From Yamagishiella unicocca (taxonomy: Eukaryota > Chlorophyta > Chlorophyceae > Chlamydomonadales > Volvocaceae): a stretch of 64,000 nucleotides of DNA. Position 1 is the stretch's first letter, and every line of letters starts with the position of its first letter. Where the stretch lies: assembly GCA_003116995.1 (NCBI GenBank), contig BDSL01000041.1:496001-560000 (forward strand), given 5' to 3'. The notes beneath the pieces were generated by a model. That model was not told where the DNA came from, made no database searches, and saw only the letters and a list, made by a program, of their open reading frames with translations. Below, one piece after another: positions 1-37,139 of this stretch. A program made the position numbers and the translations under genes.

Positions 1-1413
1 TGGCCTGCTGGAGACTGCAACTCCTGGGATTGCTGATTACAATGCCAAGCGGCGCGCAACCCGCCCGTCACTTATCCCCTAGCTCATAAATGGTTGAAAC
101 CATGGCAGTTAGAGGTCCACCCACCTTACATGCGCGTGTCATACGGTACATGGGATGGTGCGCAGGTCGCAAACTAAGAAGGCTGAGTAAGGTTTTGCCT
201 ACAATTATTTTAGCTTCTGTTTTCGTCTAGGCACGCCATTGGTCTAGGCGTGGCTTTTTCGCGGTTTGCGCTTTTGAGCATGAACATGTTGCAAACGTAG
301 GGCCCTCCCAGGAGGTCCCAGGTCATGTCACGTCCCCACGCAGGAGGCGCAGCAAATGCGATACAGTAAGCGAGGGATGCGCTTGACTATGCTAATCACA
401 TGGGAAGTCATCGAGAGAACCTGCATCCCCTCCACCGTTGCGAAACGCTATCCCTACGTGACACTTCTTGGCTCATCTGGACCGTACAACCGACACAACT
501 CAAATCTTCCCCTCGTGCACCTCAGCATCTGACGGTATGCCATGCCTTGTAACAACCTCCTTGTCGCGAAGCGACCTCACAACTGATTCTCACAGTTTTT
601 GCGGGCTGTTCCTCTGATCGTCCAAGCACCACCTTTTCGGCCTCCTTGACCACAACTTTACAATTGGAAGTTCAATCCAAAAATCCAGCCCTCCTTTTAT
701 TGTCTTTGTATTGCGCCAAAGCTGCTGCTGATGAGATGTTACAGTCTCCTCAAGCTGACGGTCTTGACCGGCCAGGCGCACGTTGTGATGCGCGCGAACA
801 CACGCACAGAAGGCCATTGGGCTATAACAAGGGCCAGGGCAACGCAGGGCATCGCAGGGTAACTGCACTAAGTTATAACGCATGGATTATGCCTACTTAG
901 CAACTCTTTTTTGGATAGCCCAGTGTCTTTGAACAAATGCAACAGAGTGTGCGTATCGTGTTTGGAAGTCTGAATTAGGGTACTGCAGGCTCAAACCGCA
1001 ATGCGGCAAGAAGCCAAGGACGGACTGTCGGGCTGAGCGCCCAAAATCCGCCTTTGCCCGAAGTTTTGGAAGGCTCGAGATAAGTATTGTATGGAAGGGT
1101 ACTCTTGGACGTAGAGTACTGGACCCTATACGCATTGCAGCCGTTACTCGTGGGACGAGACAGCCCGACAAGTAGTCGGCCGACATGAGGAGCTTCTGTT
1201 TTCAACTTTTTTTTAAATAAACTTACGCACGTAAATATCCACATAACAGCTGATACAATTTGCCAAAGATTCGGTTTGGCTCAAGAGTAACCCAACGCGC
1301 AAGCCGGTATCCATGTGATATAGGATGAGAGACAAGTAACCTGGGCCCTAAGGCAAAATATTGAGTGGACTTAAACACATTTTGCTCGTTCGGCGAGGCG
1401 CGGTGGTCTGGAA
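1..1413. other. 5' flank, no gene recognised
   Basis: No reading frame here shows family similarity or a convincing exon. The stretch is of mixed composition and holds an A/T-rich patch near 1205-1220. It probably contains the promoter and 5' untranslated region of the large plus-strand gene that follows, but no promoter element can be pinned down by eye. Confidence 0.5.
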
Positions 1414-25531
<24,118 letters not shown>

Positions 25532-27919
25532 TAGCAGACGCTCCCTGACTATTGGCGTCTCGAGCTTGCAGCAGTGATAGACTGAGCGACGAGCAAGCGA
25601 CCGGCCAATCCGCCCGCGATCGCCATGCCGATCGACGGACGCAGCATGGCGTCAAAGGAAAAACAGCAATTGTAGCATGCATGCACGAACGTCCAATGCT
25701 TACGGAGTTTAAGTTTAGATGCGAACACAAGAGCATATATGGCTCCTCATCATTGCTGGTGTCCTTATAACCCGCATACGGGCTGGATGCTTTTGTTCTT
25801 GAATAACTTATTATGATATGGGGTGCCAGGTCCATCCCCGACTGAATTTGACGGGTCTTGATTATTTTTGCCATTCTTGGGAGCCTGTTCAGACATTCGT
25901 CGCTAATAAACGCTACGGCCTGCATCGCCGAGGCCGCCGCCGCCCCTAAGAAGGATGTATGGAGTTCGCAGGCCAGGCGTCAAGAGCGCAAACGCTACAT
26001 GTACACAGGACTCATCCGTCCATTGTTTGGGCAACGTATGGGACACATGCGAGAGGTGTTTAGTTCCCTCTTTGCCCTCCAAAAGGTGTTCCCATGGTTC
26101 GCCCTGCTGGTCTGCAACTACTGATTATGTTGACGTGGCGGTGGCGGCGTCCGCGGCGGCTACTTATGCGTTGCGTGCGGTAGTAGCAGGTGCTACGCTG
26201 GGCTGAGGTACTTAGCGTGGAGAGCTACTAGCTCACGACGGAGAGCGGTCTTGCGCATCGGCAGACACTGCTAAAGGCGACAGGAGGAGACAAAGGAGGC
26301 AAAGATGCCTGATGCTACTGAACAAAGGCAAAACCTGTGATGCAGCGTTGCCGTGGCTGTGCTGCCTAGCTATATCCTACCTGCATGTTTTGTAATAGAT
26401 GCCTGTGGATGGGAAGTGCCGCTGGCATCCAACACGCAATCCTGACGTTGCCGGCGTGCAGTTGTGTGCTTCGGCGAGGTGGCTGTGTTGCAGATTCAAG
26501 TAGGGTTATGAGGCAAACTCTTGGCTCTGCCTTCTATTATTCCGTCGATAGGTGTTTTAGGTGTCGAGCTAATGATTGAGGCTCGTTTGCGATCGCGCCG
26601 TGTAGAAGTCGGGATGTGCTGCCGGTTGAGTGTATCCTTTCGATCGTGCCGGATACACTGGAGTAAAAAGGATTAACAGGTTCACGCCTGGAGTACGTGC
26701 CCACGAACTAACACACACACGCACGGAGCAGCATGGCTCTACTCCGTCGCGCTACCGGTACCTACAATTGGCCAGGTACCTTGTACAGCCAGATTCTGTG
26801 CAGCATCGACGACAACAGGGCTCGGACAACCACGAGTTCCGAGCTCTTACTGCTAGCTAACCGAGACTTGGCCATTCCTACCGTACTGCGCATTAGAGGC
26901 AAACTTTTGGGAGCTTGTCCGCTATGGAATTAGAATTCAAAGCCACCCACCCATCTAGCAGTCGGAACTCCTGCGGCAAAAAACCAAATTTCGTCCACGC
27001 GCGGTTGGTCGCCCAACCGAAGGAAAGCAAAGATTCGAATATCGCTGAAATGCGTGGAGGGCAGAATGACGACAACAAAAGCGTCCGTGTACTCGGGAGA
27101 GCTGACACGTGTCTGGGAAAACGTCAGCCGTGCGTCCAAGCAGTCGACTTTATGAGGTATGCCTTCTGTCAAGGACAGAGCTCAACCCGTGTTCGGCCAG
27201 GCCATAGCAAAGTACCCAACAAGCACATCGGGAATGATGCGCCTTCAGCAGGATATGCATGCACGGAAGAAACGTAAACCACCAACTGAACCCAGCCCCT
27301 CCCCCCTTTTAAGCAGTATCGCTTGCCAACGCTATACGACGGTAAACCGTCGTACAAGCCACAAGACCATATGGCATGCAGAAAAACGTGTCAAAGCGAA
27401 TAGAAATTTTGCCTGAATGATGCGGATGAAAGCGCCGCCACATGATTCGAATGGTCGACTAACCCTGATACGCGTGCCTGCCCCAACCGTAAACCAACTA
27501 TTCCGCTGTCGCAGATAGGATTTTCATGACAGCAATGATAACCTTTCGTAGAAAGCACAAAAGCAGTAATAGGGCTCAGTGCTGACGAACGCAGGATACA
27601 GCACCACTGAAGGCATCGTAAACATCCACAAATTTCGATGTACCGAAGCCACCCTGCCCCAGGCATACATGTAAAAGGCTATCACCAATCTCTGCTCCAT
27701 TACCTTGACACCTTTCCAACCAAACGCAACTTCGCAACCTCCGCTTCTTATTTCTTTGGTAGGCGTACAGACCCGCACGGCGCCATTATCAAGCAAAAGC
27801 ATTGCAGTACCGCGTCAGCAAATTAGGTGGACGGCTGGATAGCAGCACCCCTTTCGAACTCTTCCCGGACGCAGCCCGCCCCCTCCGGAGCCAGGCCGCT
27901 TATTGCAAAACAAACTATA
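25532..27919. other. Convergent 3' regions, no gene recognised
   Basis: Lies between two genes transcribed towards each other. The left part is the probable 3' untranslated region of the TmcB-like gene; the right part should contain that of the import receptor. No frame shows family similarity, and I see no repeat array. Confidence 0.5.
26391..26395 (+). terminator. TGTAA polyadenylation signal of the TmcB-like gene
   Basis: First TGTAA noticed after the stop codon at 25531. TGTAA is the usual green-algal poly(A) signal. It implies a 3' untranslated region of about 870 nt. Confidence 0.5.
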
Positions 27920-30900
27920 TCAACCACCGCCGGCGCCCTTCTTCTTCCCGCCGCACAACGTTTTCAGCGCCCGCTTGAACTTCATCACATCCCGCTCGCT
28001 CTCTTCGCTCCACAGCTCCAACAGCAACGCGGACAAGGCCTCGGGCTTCAGCCGCGCCCAAGGCATAGCGCCCGTGTAACCGCCGGCCGTGGCCGCCGGC
28101 ATCGGGTGCGCGCCGGCGGCGGAGCCCGGGGGCGCCGAGGACAGGTCCACCGCCGCGATCCGCACCCACGCACGGAACCGGTCGGAGCCCATGGCTCGCC
28201 ACGCGCCGTGCAGGCTCGTGCTGATGGGCAGCATCAGGTCCGACGGCATGCCCCCAGACGCTGCCGCCATGAGCCCCAATATCAACACAGCACCCAGGTT
28301 ACCTGCCGAGGCCACCACGGGCCGCTGCCGCCGCATGCCCGCCTGCGCCGCGGCCGCGGCCGCCTGCGGCTCCCCGCGCACCATCCCTCCCTCGACCGCC
28401 GCCACCGAGTGCACCAGCCCCAGGATGTTGGGCGGGCAGCACGCGCACAACGCATCCAGGCTCGCCGCGACGCTGCCGTACACCTTCTCCAGCGCCGGCG
28501 CCTGGCGGCACCTGGACAGCAGGCACGCCAGCCCGCCAGCCGCCCCGCCGCTGTTCCCCCGAGGCCCAAAGGGCCTGCCTGCAGTGCCCCCCGGACCCAT
28601 CGCACCCGCACCCCCACCCCCACCACCGCCGCCGGCGGTGGATGCGAGGCCGCCGGGCTCTCCGCCGCCTGCGGCGGCGGTTGACATGGCGGCGCCGGCG
28701 GCCGCTGGGCCGGCGGCGCCGCCAGCCGGTTGGTCCGCAAAGCGCGAGCAGCAGAGCAGCAGCTGTGTCCAGTCTAGGATCCCCCGACATGCCTCCGGGT
28801 CGTGGCAGTACATGCAGGTCACGGTGGCGGAGACCACGCACTCGAGCAGCTCCCTGCGGGTATAGGGGTGGCGGTCATGCCAAGGTGGCTCAATGGTTCC
28901 GCAAATGCGATGGGACATGATGAAGGAGCACCAAATGGGTGGCCGGGTGGAGTGGAGTGCGTCCCCGGAGTACAAAGCGATCTTCCAAACAGGGTAGGCT
29001 GTTGCCGACAGCAGAACAGGCGAGACGTGGAAACAGGCGAGAGGTGGAACAGACGAGACGTGGAAACAGGCGAGAGGTGGAACAGGCGAGACGTGGAAAC
29101 AGGCGAGAGGTGGAACAGGCGAGACGTGGAAACAGGCGAGAGGTGGAACAGGCGAGACGTGGAAACAGGCGAGAGGTGGAACAGGCGAGACGCGGAAACA
29201 GGCGAGACGCGGAAACAGGCGAGACGTGGAAACAGGCGAGACGCGGAAACAGGCGAGACGCGGAAACAGGCGAGACGCAGAAAGTACGCCATCATGCAGA
29301 TGCGCGACACGGCCCTTCGCCGGTGCTTTCTCGCGGTGCACGTGCTTCCTTCCTGACGGGAGACGCTTCGGACGGGCTGGCATTGGGCAGCGGTGCGCGG
29401 GGATGCGCGGCCCATCCCGTTGGCCGGGCGCAGCCGTATCGAGCCCGCAGGCAGTGCCGTGGGTGGGGGGTTGCAAGAGAGAAAACCGTGTACGGAGAAA
29501 AAACGGTGTACGTGTAAGGAGGAAAAAACCCCAATGACCGGCAATGCCGTGGGTTGCCAGGAATCCGTGCCGTGCTGTTGGTGAGGGAGGGGGTGTAGAA
29601 GTACACAGTGCCCCACACGACAGGCCGTGGGAACTGCAGCGGGCGGCGCTGCAGCGGCGGAAGCATGAAGCTCGCATGCGCCCACCTGGACGACGCCAGC
29701 ACCTGCGGCGTGTGGAGCAGCAGCGACTGGAGGGCCGGCAGGACGTGGAGGATGTGATCCGGGTGGGGCCCGAGGGCCGCTTCTGCTCCGCCGCCGTGGG
29801 CCACCATCTGACCCGCACGCGGGGCCTGCAGGGGTTTGGTTGGGGGAGGATGAGGGAGGATGGGGGAGGATGGGGGAGGATGGGGGAGGATGGCATAAAG
29901 ACCCGGTCACACGACATAGGTAGTGTAGCTGTGTGTTGGGAGGGGAGGGGGGAGGGTGGGGGAGGATGGGGGAGGGTGGCGGAGGGTGGGCAAACAAGCA
30001 GGGCAGGAGGGCGTGTGGGCGAGGTAAGGAAACAAGAGACGCATGAAGGCACTCCAGGACCAATTCAGGACCGCACGCACACGCACCCAGCGGCGCAGAA
30101 CCCTCTCCGCCTCCCCGCACCTGCAGACTGGCGCACGCCTGCCTGATGACCACACAGGACGCCCGAACCGCCTGCTCCGCCACCGCCACCGCCGTTGCCA
30201 TCGACTGGCTGCCCGCTGCTCCTTGTTGCTGCTGCTGCGTTTGTTGCGTTTGTTGCTGCTGCGCCAGCAACCAGCCACACACCGGCAGGCACCCCAGCGC
30301 CAGCTGCAACACGCAGACCGGCGGCCCCGTCCATAGCGGCTGTCTGTGCGACCCAGCGCCCAGCTGCGCTCCACGGCCGGAGGCGGAGGAGCCCCCAGAG
30401 TTGGCCTCCGGCCAGTCCAGGTTCGCCGGCCACTGCTGCCGCATCTGCTGGTCCGTTGGGGGCACCGGCAAGGCCCCCTGGGACGCATCCAGCAGGCACA
30501 CGGCGCTGGCGAGCAGGTCGGCCGCGCCGCCGACCTCAACCCCGGGCGACCCGGCGACCAGCAGCGCTCCCTGGAGCAGCGCGCAGGCCGCCGGCAGGAG
30601 GTGCGCGCCCTCGTACGTCTCAAGAAGCAGACCCCCGCCGCCGCCGGGGACACCGCCGGGGACACCGCCGCCACCACCTGCCGGCTGCTGCGCGGCGGCG
30701 TTGGCGCCCCTTGCGTTCCCCTGCACCGGCTGCTGGAGGCAGGCCAGCAGGTGCGGCCACACAGCACGGACCACCTGGACCACAAGCGACATCACCGCCG
30801 CCGCCGATGGCGCCCCTTCCGCACCCGCACCCGCACCCGCCGCCGCCGCCGCCGTCGCAGCAGCAGCAACGCCCCGGCCGCCGTCCGGACCCCGGCGGCC

Positions 30901-33222
30901 GCCGCCGCCGCCCATGTCGTGGATCTGCCCCGCCGCGGGCACGAACATCAGCATGCTAGCCAGGCCGCCCAGCCGCTGCGCCGCGGTCGTGGCGACGGCG
31001 CCCAGCTGCTGCAGCTCTGGGGGTGCGCCTGGGCGGCAGAGGGACGCCCGCTGGGGCCCCTCATCCCCCACCTGCCCCTGCCCCTGTTGGTGGTACTGCC
31101 GCAGCTGGTGCTGTTGGTGCTGTTGGAGCTGCTGTTGGCGCTGTCTTCCGATCCGCCAGAGCTGCAGGTTCGCCTGCAGGGCCCCAGAGGAGCTGGCGGC
31201 AGCCAGCGCGGTCGCCAGGCGCTCCAGCTCTGCAGCGGCCGCCAGCACACGCGGGGCCAGCAGCTGCTGCAGCAGGAGCTCCGGAGCCAGGCAGCCGCCG
31301 CGGTCGCCGCCAGCGTCCGCGTCCCCTCGTTCGCCGGAAGGGCCCGCCGGCGCCAGCGCGGACTGCGGATTTTGGTGTTGCCGCTGGTGTTGGTATTGGT
31401 GTTGGTGTTGGGGAAGCGGCCTGCAGCACGCCAGGCGCATGAGCGACGCCACCAACAGCTCCCTGGAGCTCATGTCGACGCCCGGAGCTGCGGGGGTGGG
31501 GGGGAAGCGCGTTTGGGGTTTTACGGGTGCGGTGAGATACGTACGGCAGTACGGCATACGTTTCGGTTAGGAAAGCCGGAGTAGGCACGTACATACTTTC
31601 TTTATTCCCGCTGGGTGGGCGGGCGGGCGGGTTGCGAGTAGCACGGCGCCCGTAACGCCTCAACCCCTTTCAACCGTCGACCATGGGCCGACAAAAAGAC
31701 GCATGCCAGGGCCGACACCACTCGCGATGCCTGACAGTGACCCTGACAGTGACCCTGACAGTGACCCTGACAGTGACCCTGACAGTGACCCTGACAGTGA
31801 CCCTGACAGTGACCCTGACAGTGACCCTGACAGTGACCCTGACAGTGACCCTGACAGTGACCCTGACAGTGACCAGTGAAGCAGCAGAAGCGCGACCACC
31901 GCCCCGCCAGTCGCGCCCGACGCCCGACGCACGCGGCTTGGTGACGATGCTTTGGCTCAGACCAAGCGCCTCACCCCACCCTCCGCTCAGTTCTAAACGG
32001 TTTTTTCGGGCATCCACGGGTCTTCCTCGAACCCTCCGCTCAGCTTCAAGCCGTCCCCTCGCCTGCTCACCGGGCTTGTGCCTTAGCACCACCTGGGGTC
32101 CGGGCAGCAGCGCCCGCAGCCCATCTATCCAGCCCGAGTAGCGCTCCAGCAACAGAGCCGCACAGCCCGGGTGCACACACAACCGGTTGAGCGCCGTGGC
32201 CGCGTTGCGCGCGAGCTTCTCGTCGGAGGACGAGAGAGCGGCACGGACCGCTTCCAACGGGCCCGCCAGCCCGGCCGGGTTTGCCGCAAACCAGCCCGCC
32301 ATGCCTCCCACCAGCGTCAGCGCCGTGCCCGCCAGTTTGAGCGAGCTGGCAGGGTGTACGACGGCGGTGGCGGCGGTGGAGACGATGGAGGCGATGTGGG
32401 CGTCGTCTGCGGCTGGGCCGGCAGCGGCGGCGGAGGAGCCGTCAACGGCCGCCGACGCGCCTGCAGCCGTGAACCTGGATAGCAGATAGGCAGAGAGTGG
32501 CGGGCATGACGCAAAAGAGGCGCCCGCCTCTGCTGCTCCTAAAACTCTCAACCATACAAGCCTCAACCTAAGCAATCAAATCGGACTCCGTCCGTCCCCT
32601 CCCCAGCACCGCCGCATGCCGACCGCGGCACCACATCGCACCTGCTGCTTCCAGAGTGCCCGCCACCGCCGCTGCACAGCGCCACATTGGCGGCGTAGAG
32701 GGAGCTCTCCAGCCGCGTCCACACTGCCGGCGAGGCGCCCACTCGCCCCGCCGCTGCGCCCGCTCCCGACCCCGCAGCAGCAGCGGCAGCAGCAGCACCG
32801 CCGCTGCCGTCCGCGCCGGCGGCGCCCAGCTGCGATGCGTGCTCCGAAACCATGCGCTCCAGGAAGGCCGCCACGTGGCCCAGGCCCACCAGCGCCACCA
32901 GGTCGCGCATCGTGGCCCCCAGCTCCCTCCGGACCTGCACGAGCGTCGTACAATCGTACGACGCATGTGGTAATGTTAATAAAACGCCCCCGTCCCGCCC
33001 GCCCGCCGATGCCCGCATAACCCATGGGGTCACCAGCCTCATCGCGACCACCCACAGCCACCAGCCGCCCGCACCCAGCACTCACCATCCGAACCTCCTC
33101 CGGCAGGTCCCTCGCGTCCGCTGTCGCCACCACCGCCGCTTCCGGCGTCAGCGCCGCCCGCGACACCAGCCCTGCCAGCAGCTGCGCCAGAAGCGGCAGG
33201 TGGCTCTGCAGCGCCACGGCGC

Positions 33223-33256
<34 letters not shown>

Positions 33257-36200
33257 TTGCTGCTGTTGCTGCTGTTGCTGCTGTTGCTGCTGTTGCTGCT
33301 GTTGCTGCTGTTGCTGCTGTTGCTGCTGTTGCTGCTGTTGCTGCTGTTGCTGCTGTTGCTGCTGTTGCTGCTGTTGCTGCTGTTGCTGCTGCTGTTGCTG
33401 CTGTTGTTGCTGTTGCTGTTGTTGCTGCTGCTGCTGCTGGCCCTGCCCCTGCGACTGCCCCGGGGACGGCGACTGCAACTGCGGCCCCTGCGCGCAGCTC
33501 TGCAGCAGCTGCGCCAGGTAGGTGTCCTGCCAGAACGACACGCAGCTGAGCGCAACCTGCGAGGAGGGCGGAGTCAGGGGGCGGGATCAGGGGGCGGAGT
33601 CAGGGGGCGGGGTCAGGGGGGGAGTCAGGGGGCGGAGTCAGGGGGCGGAGTCAGGGGGCGGAGTCAGGGGGCGGAGTCAGGCCGGGGTCAGGCCGGGGTC
33701 AGGGCGGGGTGAGGCTGGGGTCAGCGTGGGGAAGGCGTTTGTCGGGCAAGGTTCGCGCGCCGTGCCGATGCCGGTGCCCAGGTCAAGAGCACCCGGAGGG
33801 TTCGGTCTAGGGCCCAACATGGCGGCATCGCGATGGCCCCAGGGAGGGCTGCCCCTCACCTCACCTCCGGGTTGCTGTGCCCCAGCAGCGCCATCAGCTG
33901 CGGCCAGAACACGCTGAAGCGGCCCTGCGACGTCGCGTCCCCACGCAGCGCCGCCGGCAGCACCGCCGCCGCCGCCGCGCACAGCACGCTGCACACCGCC
34001 GGCAGCACCGCGCCGTCCGACCACATGGACCAGAAGGCGCAATCGGTGTTGGCAGCGACGCCGACCTGGTGCCCGCCGCCGCGGACGAGGGCCACCTGCG
34101 GTGCGGCGACGAGCCGCGGCGCGAGAGTCAGGCACGAGTGGCCGGATCGGCGCAATAACAGGAAGCATCCCTTGTAGGTGTGAAAACCGCCCGCATGAAA
34201 GCCCCCCAGCGCTGGGTACCTCAATTGGCGCCCTGCACGCACCGCGACAGGCACCGCCGCAGCGCCCGCGCCCCCCCCCAAAGAGAAAGTAAGGGACCCC
34301 CCTTCTTCCAACGCAGACCCACTCACACAGCCAACCACACCGCGACCCACCGACCCACCGACCCGGCCGCACCTGCCGCTGCTGCTCCCGGAACACCACC
34401 GCCGCGCCCTGCAGCAGCGCCTGCAGCCCGTCCAGCAGCCGCTGCAGCAGCAGCGCGCTGGTTAGCTGCCGCTCCGGCGAGGAGATGACAGGCAGGGGGC
34501 TGGACTGCCGCGAGGGCGCCTGCTGCCCACCACCACCACCACCTCCACCACCTCCACCACCACCACCTCCACCTCCACCACCGCCACCACCTGCAGCTGC
34601 ATGCCCTCCGGCACCGCCTGTTGCGCCATGCCGCGACTTCCGAAAGCCCGACGCCTCGCCCCAGTTGCGCCCTCGAGGCCCTCCGAAGCCAGCCCCGTGA
34701 CCGTGACCGTGACCGTGGCCTTGGCTGTGGCCGTGACCGTGACCGTGGCCTTGGCTGTGGCCGTGGCTGTGGCCGTGGCCGTAGCCGCCGTTGGATGCTG
34801 CGTCCCCCAGTACCAGCCCCGAGGAGGACGATGAGGTGTCGCTCTGGTAGCCCTCGTCGGTTGTGTCCCGGAGGTGGTTGGCGCACGTGGCGATGAGGCC
34901 ACACAGGCACTCGGCCGCGAGCGGCGCGGTGTCGGCCGTCACGAGCGCCTCGTACAACGAGCCGATCAGCTGCGGGGGGGGAAGGGCGGGGTGGCGGAGT
35001 GGGCGGAAGAGCGGCAGGGCATGTGGGGTGCGAGGTCCAGGTCGAAGGCACAACCCACCCGGTGAGGGGTCAAGAGGCAGGAAGGCAGGATGCGGATCCC
35101 CGCCCCGTCTGCCCCCGCCGACGCACCTCCGCCTCGTGTTCCAAGCCCCGAGGCACCACGCCCAGCTGCTCCGCCCACACGTGCAGCAGCTGCAGCCCTG
35201 CCCGCCGCAGGGCCGAGTGCTGCAACCCGCCGCCGGCCATGGCCGCCGCGACGCTGTGGGTCGGATTGAGGCCCAGCGGCCCCACGCCCAGGCCGCCGAC
35301 GGCCGCCAGCCCGCAGCCGCCGCCCACGATCGTCGCGCGCAGCAGCGCGACCACGGTGGCGTCGGCGGCCAGCGCGGCCGCCACCTGGGCCTTACGCTGG
35401 GGGTGTGCGGACACGGTGCGGGCTATGCACGCCTCCGGCAGGCTGGTTATCACCTGCGAGGGGGCGAGCGAGCAGGCAAGCAGTGAGGAGGAGGGCAGGG
35501 CGTGATGAGCGAGCAGGCAGGCAAGCAAGGAGGAGGAGGGGGAGGAGGCGAGGGTTCAGACAGTGGCCAGAGAGGGCAGGGCGTGACAAGGGGGCGACCA
35601 GACGAGCAGCGCCACTGCGGCCGCAGGAGCACCGTGACGGAAGCGATGAGAGGAAAGACGTAGGTCGATCAGGTGCGGCGCGGAGGGGGCATGGGAGGGA
35701 ACGCCGAGGCTGAGGACGCCCTCAGCGGCGCCCTCAACCCGCCCCAGTCCTGCTACAGCCACGGTCCGCAGCGGCATCAGCACCCTCCTACGCGTCTTCG
35801 AAACACCCACACGAGCCTTCCCCTTTCCCGTCCCCTCCACGTGGAAACACATCACGCGCCCTGCCCTGCCCAGCGCTACGACCTGCCCCCTGATCATCCC
35901 CCCCACACATCACCGCCCCCACCTGCAGCAGGGCGTACACGGCGCTCGTTTCCGCAGCTACTGCCGCCGCCACCACGGCCGCCCCTCCCGGGTGGCCGCT
36001 GCCCACGCCTCCCAACGCCGCCCCGCCCATCGCCAGGTCTGCCAACATGGCCGCTGCCACCTGCGGGGCCATCAGCGATAGCAGCTGCGGCACCAGCGCC
36101 GCCTCCTCCCAGCACATGGCACGCACCGCCAACGCAGCGAGGGCAGAGCTCAGCTGTCCCGCCACCGGCCTGCGCCCATGCAAGGGGGGTTGACGTAAAC

Positions 36201-37139
36201 GAACCGGTAACTCGACTTGGGCATTGGAGTGGGTGGAGTGGGCCCATACGTGGGGGATTGGCGGGCGGGGCAGGCAGGGCAGGTGGACAGGCGGGTGGTG
36301 TTGACATCATGACAACGACAAACCCTCGAGGCGAAGCGTGAAGGAGCGAGGAAGTGCGGTGGGGCGGCGTGCAGGCACCCGGGCGTGCGCTGCGGCGAGG
36401 TGGGCAAGACGTTTGGGGCGCAGCTGCTCGGCCGCCGAAACACGTGAAACGTGGAGCACGCGGCGCAGCAGCAGCAACCACGCAGCGTGTAACACTCGCG
36501 CTGCTCGCGGGGGATCCTGACGTCCGATCCAGGACAGCCCAGTGCGCCCCGCCGGCTAATCATGCGGGACCCGAGAGCCCCAGCCCGGCCGCACCAGGCT
36601 CCTCCGCTGACGCAAGCCAGCAGCAGCGCCGCCAGCTGCACAGCCAGCCCCTGAAGGATGTTGGGGTCGAGCACCTCCTGCGAGAGTGGTGTGGTGGGCG
36701 GGTGGCCAGGTGTCGGTCCCGCATGATGCCTTAATGGAACGCCGCTCCGAAGTCACCCGCCCACCGCACCCTCGGCCGCATCCCACGACTCAAGCCCCCC
36801 CGACGACGACATGCATTCGTGAATTAACCCTGCTGGCCCCTCCTTACGAAGCCAACAACGACACTACTGCTTCCAGACACAGTCACCACAAACCTCGCCC
36901 TGCCCTGGGAGTTACTGAGCTCAACCATCGTGCGTTTCCGCCATCTGGGTCGGGGCCGTTAAACCGCAACCGCACGCCTCACCGGTACTTTGCAGCAAGC
37001 TAGGCGCAGCGAGTGCGCCGCGAAGTGGTATTCATAGTCCGCCAGCCCCTGGCGCGACAGCAGCGCGAGGCAAAGATGCCACGCGCCGCCGCTATTTCGG
37101 AAGTTCTGCAGCCAGTTGTCCGCGGCCTTCCGGGTGGAC
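27920..37139 (-). CDS. Transportin-3/importin-13 family nuclear import receptor (5' exon not resolved)
   Basis: Karyopherin-beta receptor; relatives (human TNPO3, plant MOS14) carry SR splicing proteins into the nucleus with Ran-GTP. Exons, in transcript order, all phase-matched: 37139-36983, 36677-36595, 36169-35923, 35453-35127, 34969-34373, 34095-33865, 33556-33086, 32934-32642, 32474-32071, 31487-30121, 29825-29686, 28853-27920. Family-like pieces: RKAADNWLQNF and YHFAAHSLRL (N-terminal HEAT repeats), PVAGQLSSALAALAV, VITSLPEA, AECLCGLIATC, VSFWQDTYLAQLL (compare ISFNFWYRLGEHL), RRELGATMRDLVALVGL, WTRLESSLYAANVAL, SALLLELWSEES near the C-terminus. About 1750 residues against about 920-980 usually, owing to a 72-Gln run, a poly-Gly run, a His-Gly repeat and Gly/Gln-rich insertions. 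The first exon (start codon) lies above 37139; a candidate is near 37270-37340 (STFNTLAAAVTALAG). Importin-13 proper is the alternative. Confidence 0.8.
29015..29282. repeat. Minisatellite of alternating 16/17-bp units
   Basis: Repeats of AGGCGAGACGTGGAAAC alternating with AGGCGAGAGGTGGAAC fill the middle of the last intron of the import receptor gene. Long frames through it are artefacts. Confidence 0.9.
31731..31874. repeat. 12-bp minisatellite, 12 copies
   Basis: Twelve perfect copies of CTGACAGTGACC, 144 bp, in the intron between receptor exons 32474-32071 and 31487-30121. Confidence 0.95.
31988..32040 (+). repeat. Dispersed repeat R2 copy
   Basis: TTCTAAACGGTTTTTTCGGG then CATCCACGGGTCTTCC and TCGAACCC, matching the copies at 41905 (direct) and 44078 (inverted). 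Confidence 0.85.
33224..33439 (-). repeat. Coding poly-glutamine tract, 72 codons
   Basis: On the minus strand this is an uninterrupted CAG/CAA run, mostly CAG-CAG-CAA blocks, inside receptor exon 33556-33086. Conserved sequence lies on both sides in the same frame (YLAQLLQSCAQGP before, SHLPLLAQLLAGL after), so it is translated. Confidence 0.9.
33575..33720. repeat. GC-rich 13-bp-type minisatellite
   Basis: Repeats of GGGGCGGAGTCAG and variants. On the transcribed strand this is a C-rich array running up to the acceptor of receptor exon 33556-33086. Confidence 0.85.
34525..34600 (-). repeat. Coding poly-glycine tract
   Basis: CCACCACCTCCACC-type triplets on the plus strand encode a run of about 23 glycines within receptor exon 34969-34373, followed by QQAPSRQSSPLPVI. 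Confidence 0.8.
34690..34795 (-). repeat. Coding His-Gly/Ser-Gln repeat
   Basis: Encodes a run of HGHGHSQG-type units in receptor exon 34969-34373, between a Ser-rich loop (YQSDTSSSSSG) and the poly-Gly tract. Confidence 0.85.

Noticed and set aside
31683..32141. Plus-strand Leu-Thr-Val-Thr repeat protein
   Set aside because: Reading of the 12-bp minisatellite; intronic in the minus-strand gene.
27827..36341. Many long plus-strand frames opposite the import receptor
   Set aside because: GC-rich antisense shadows; the minus-strand exons carry family similarity and phase-matched splice sites.
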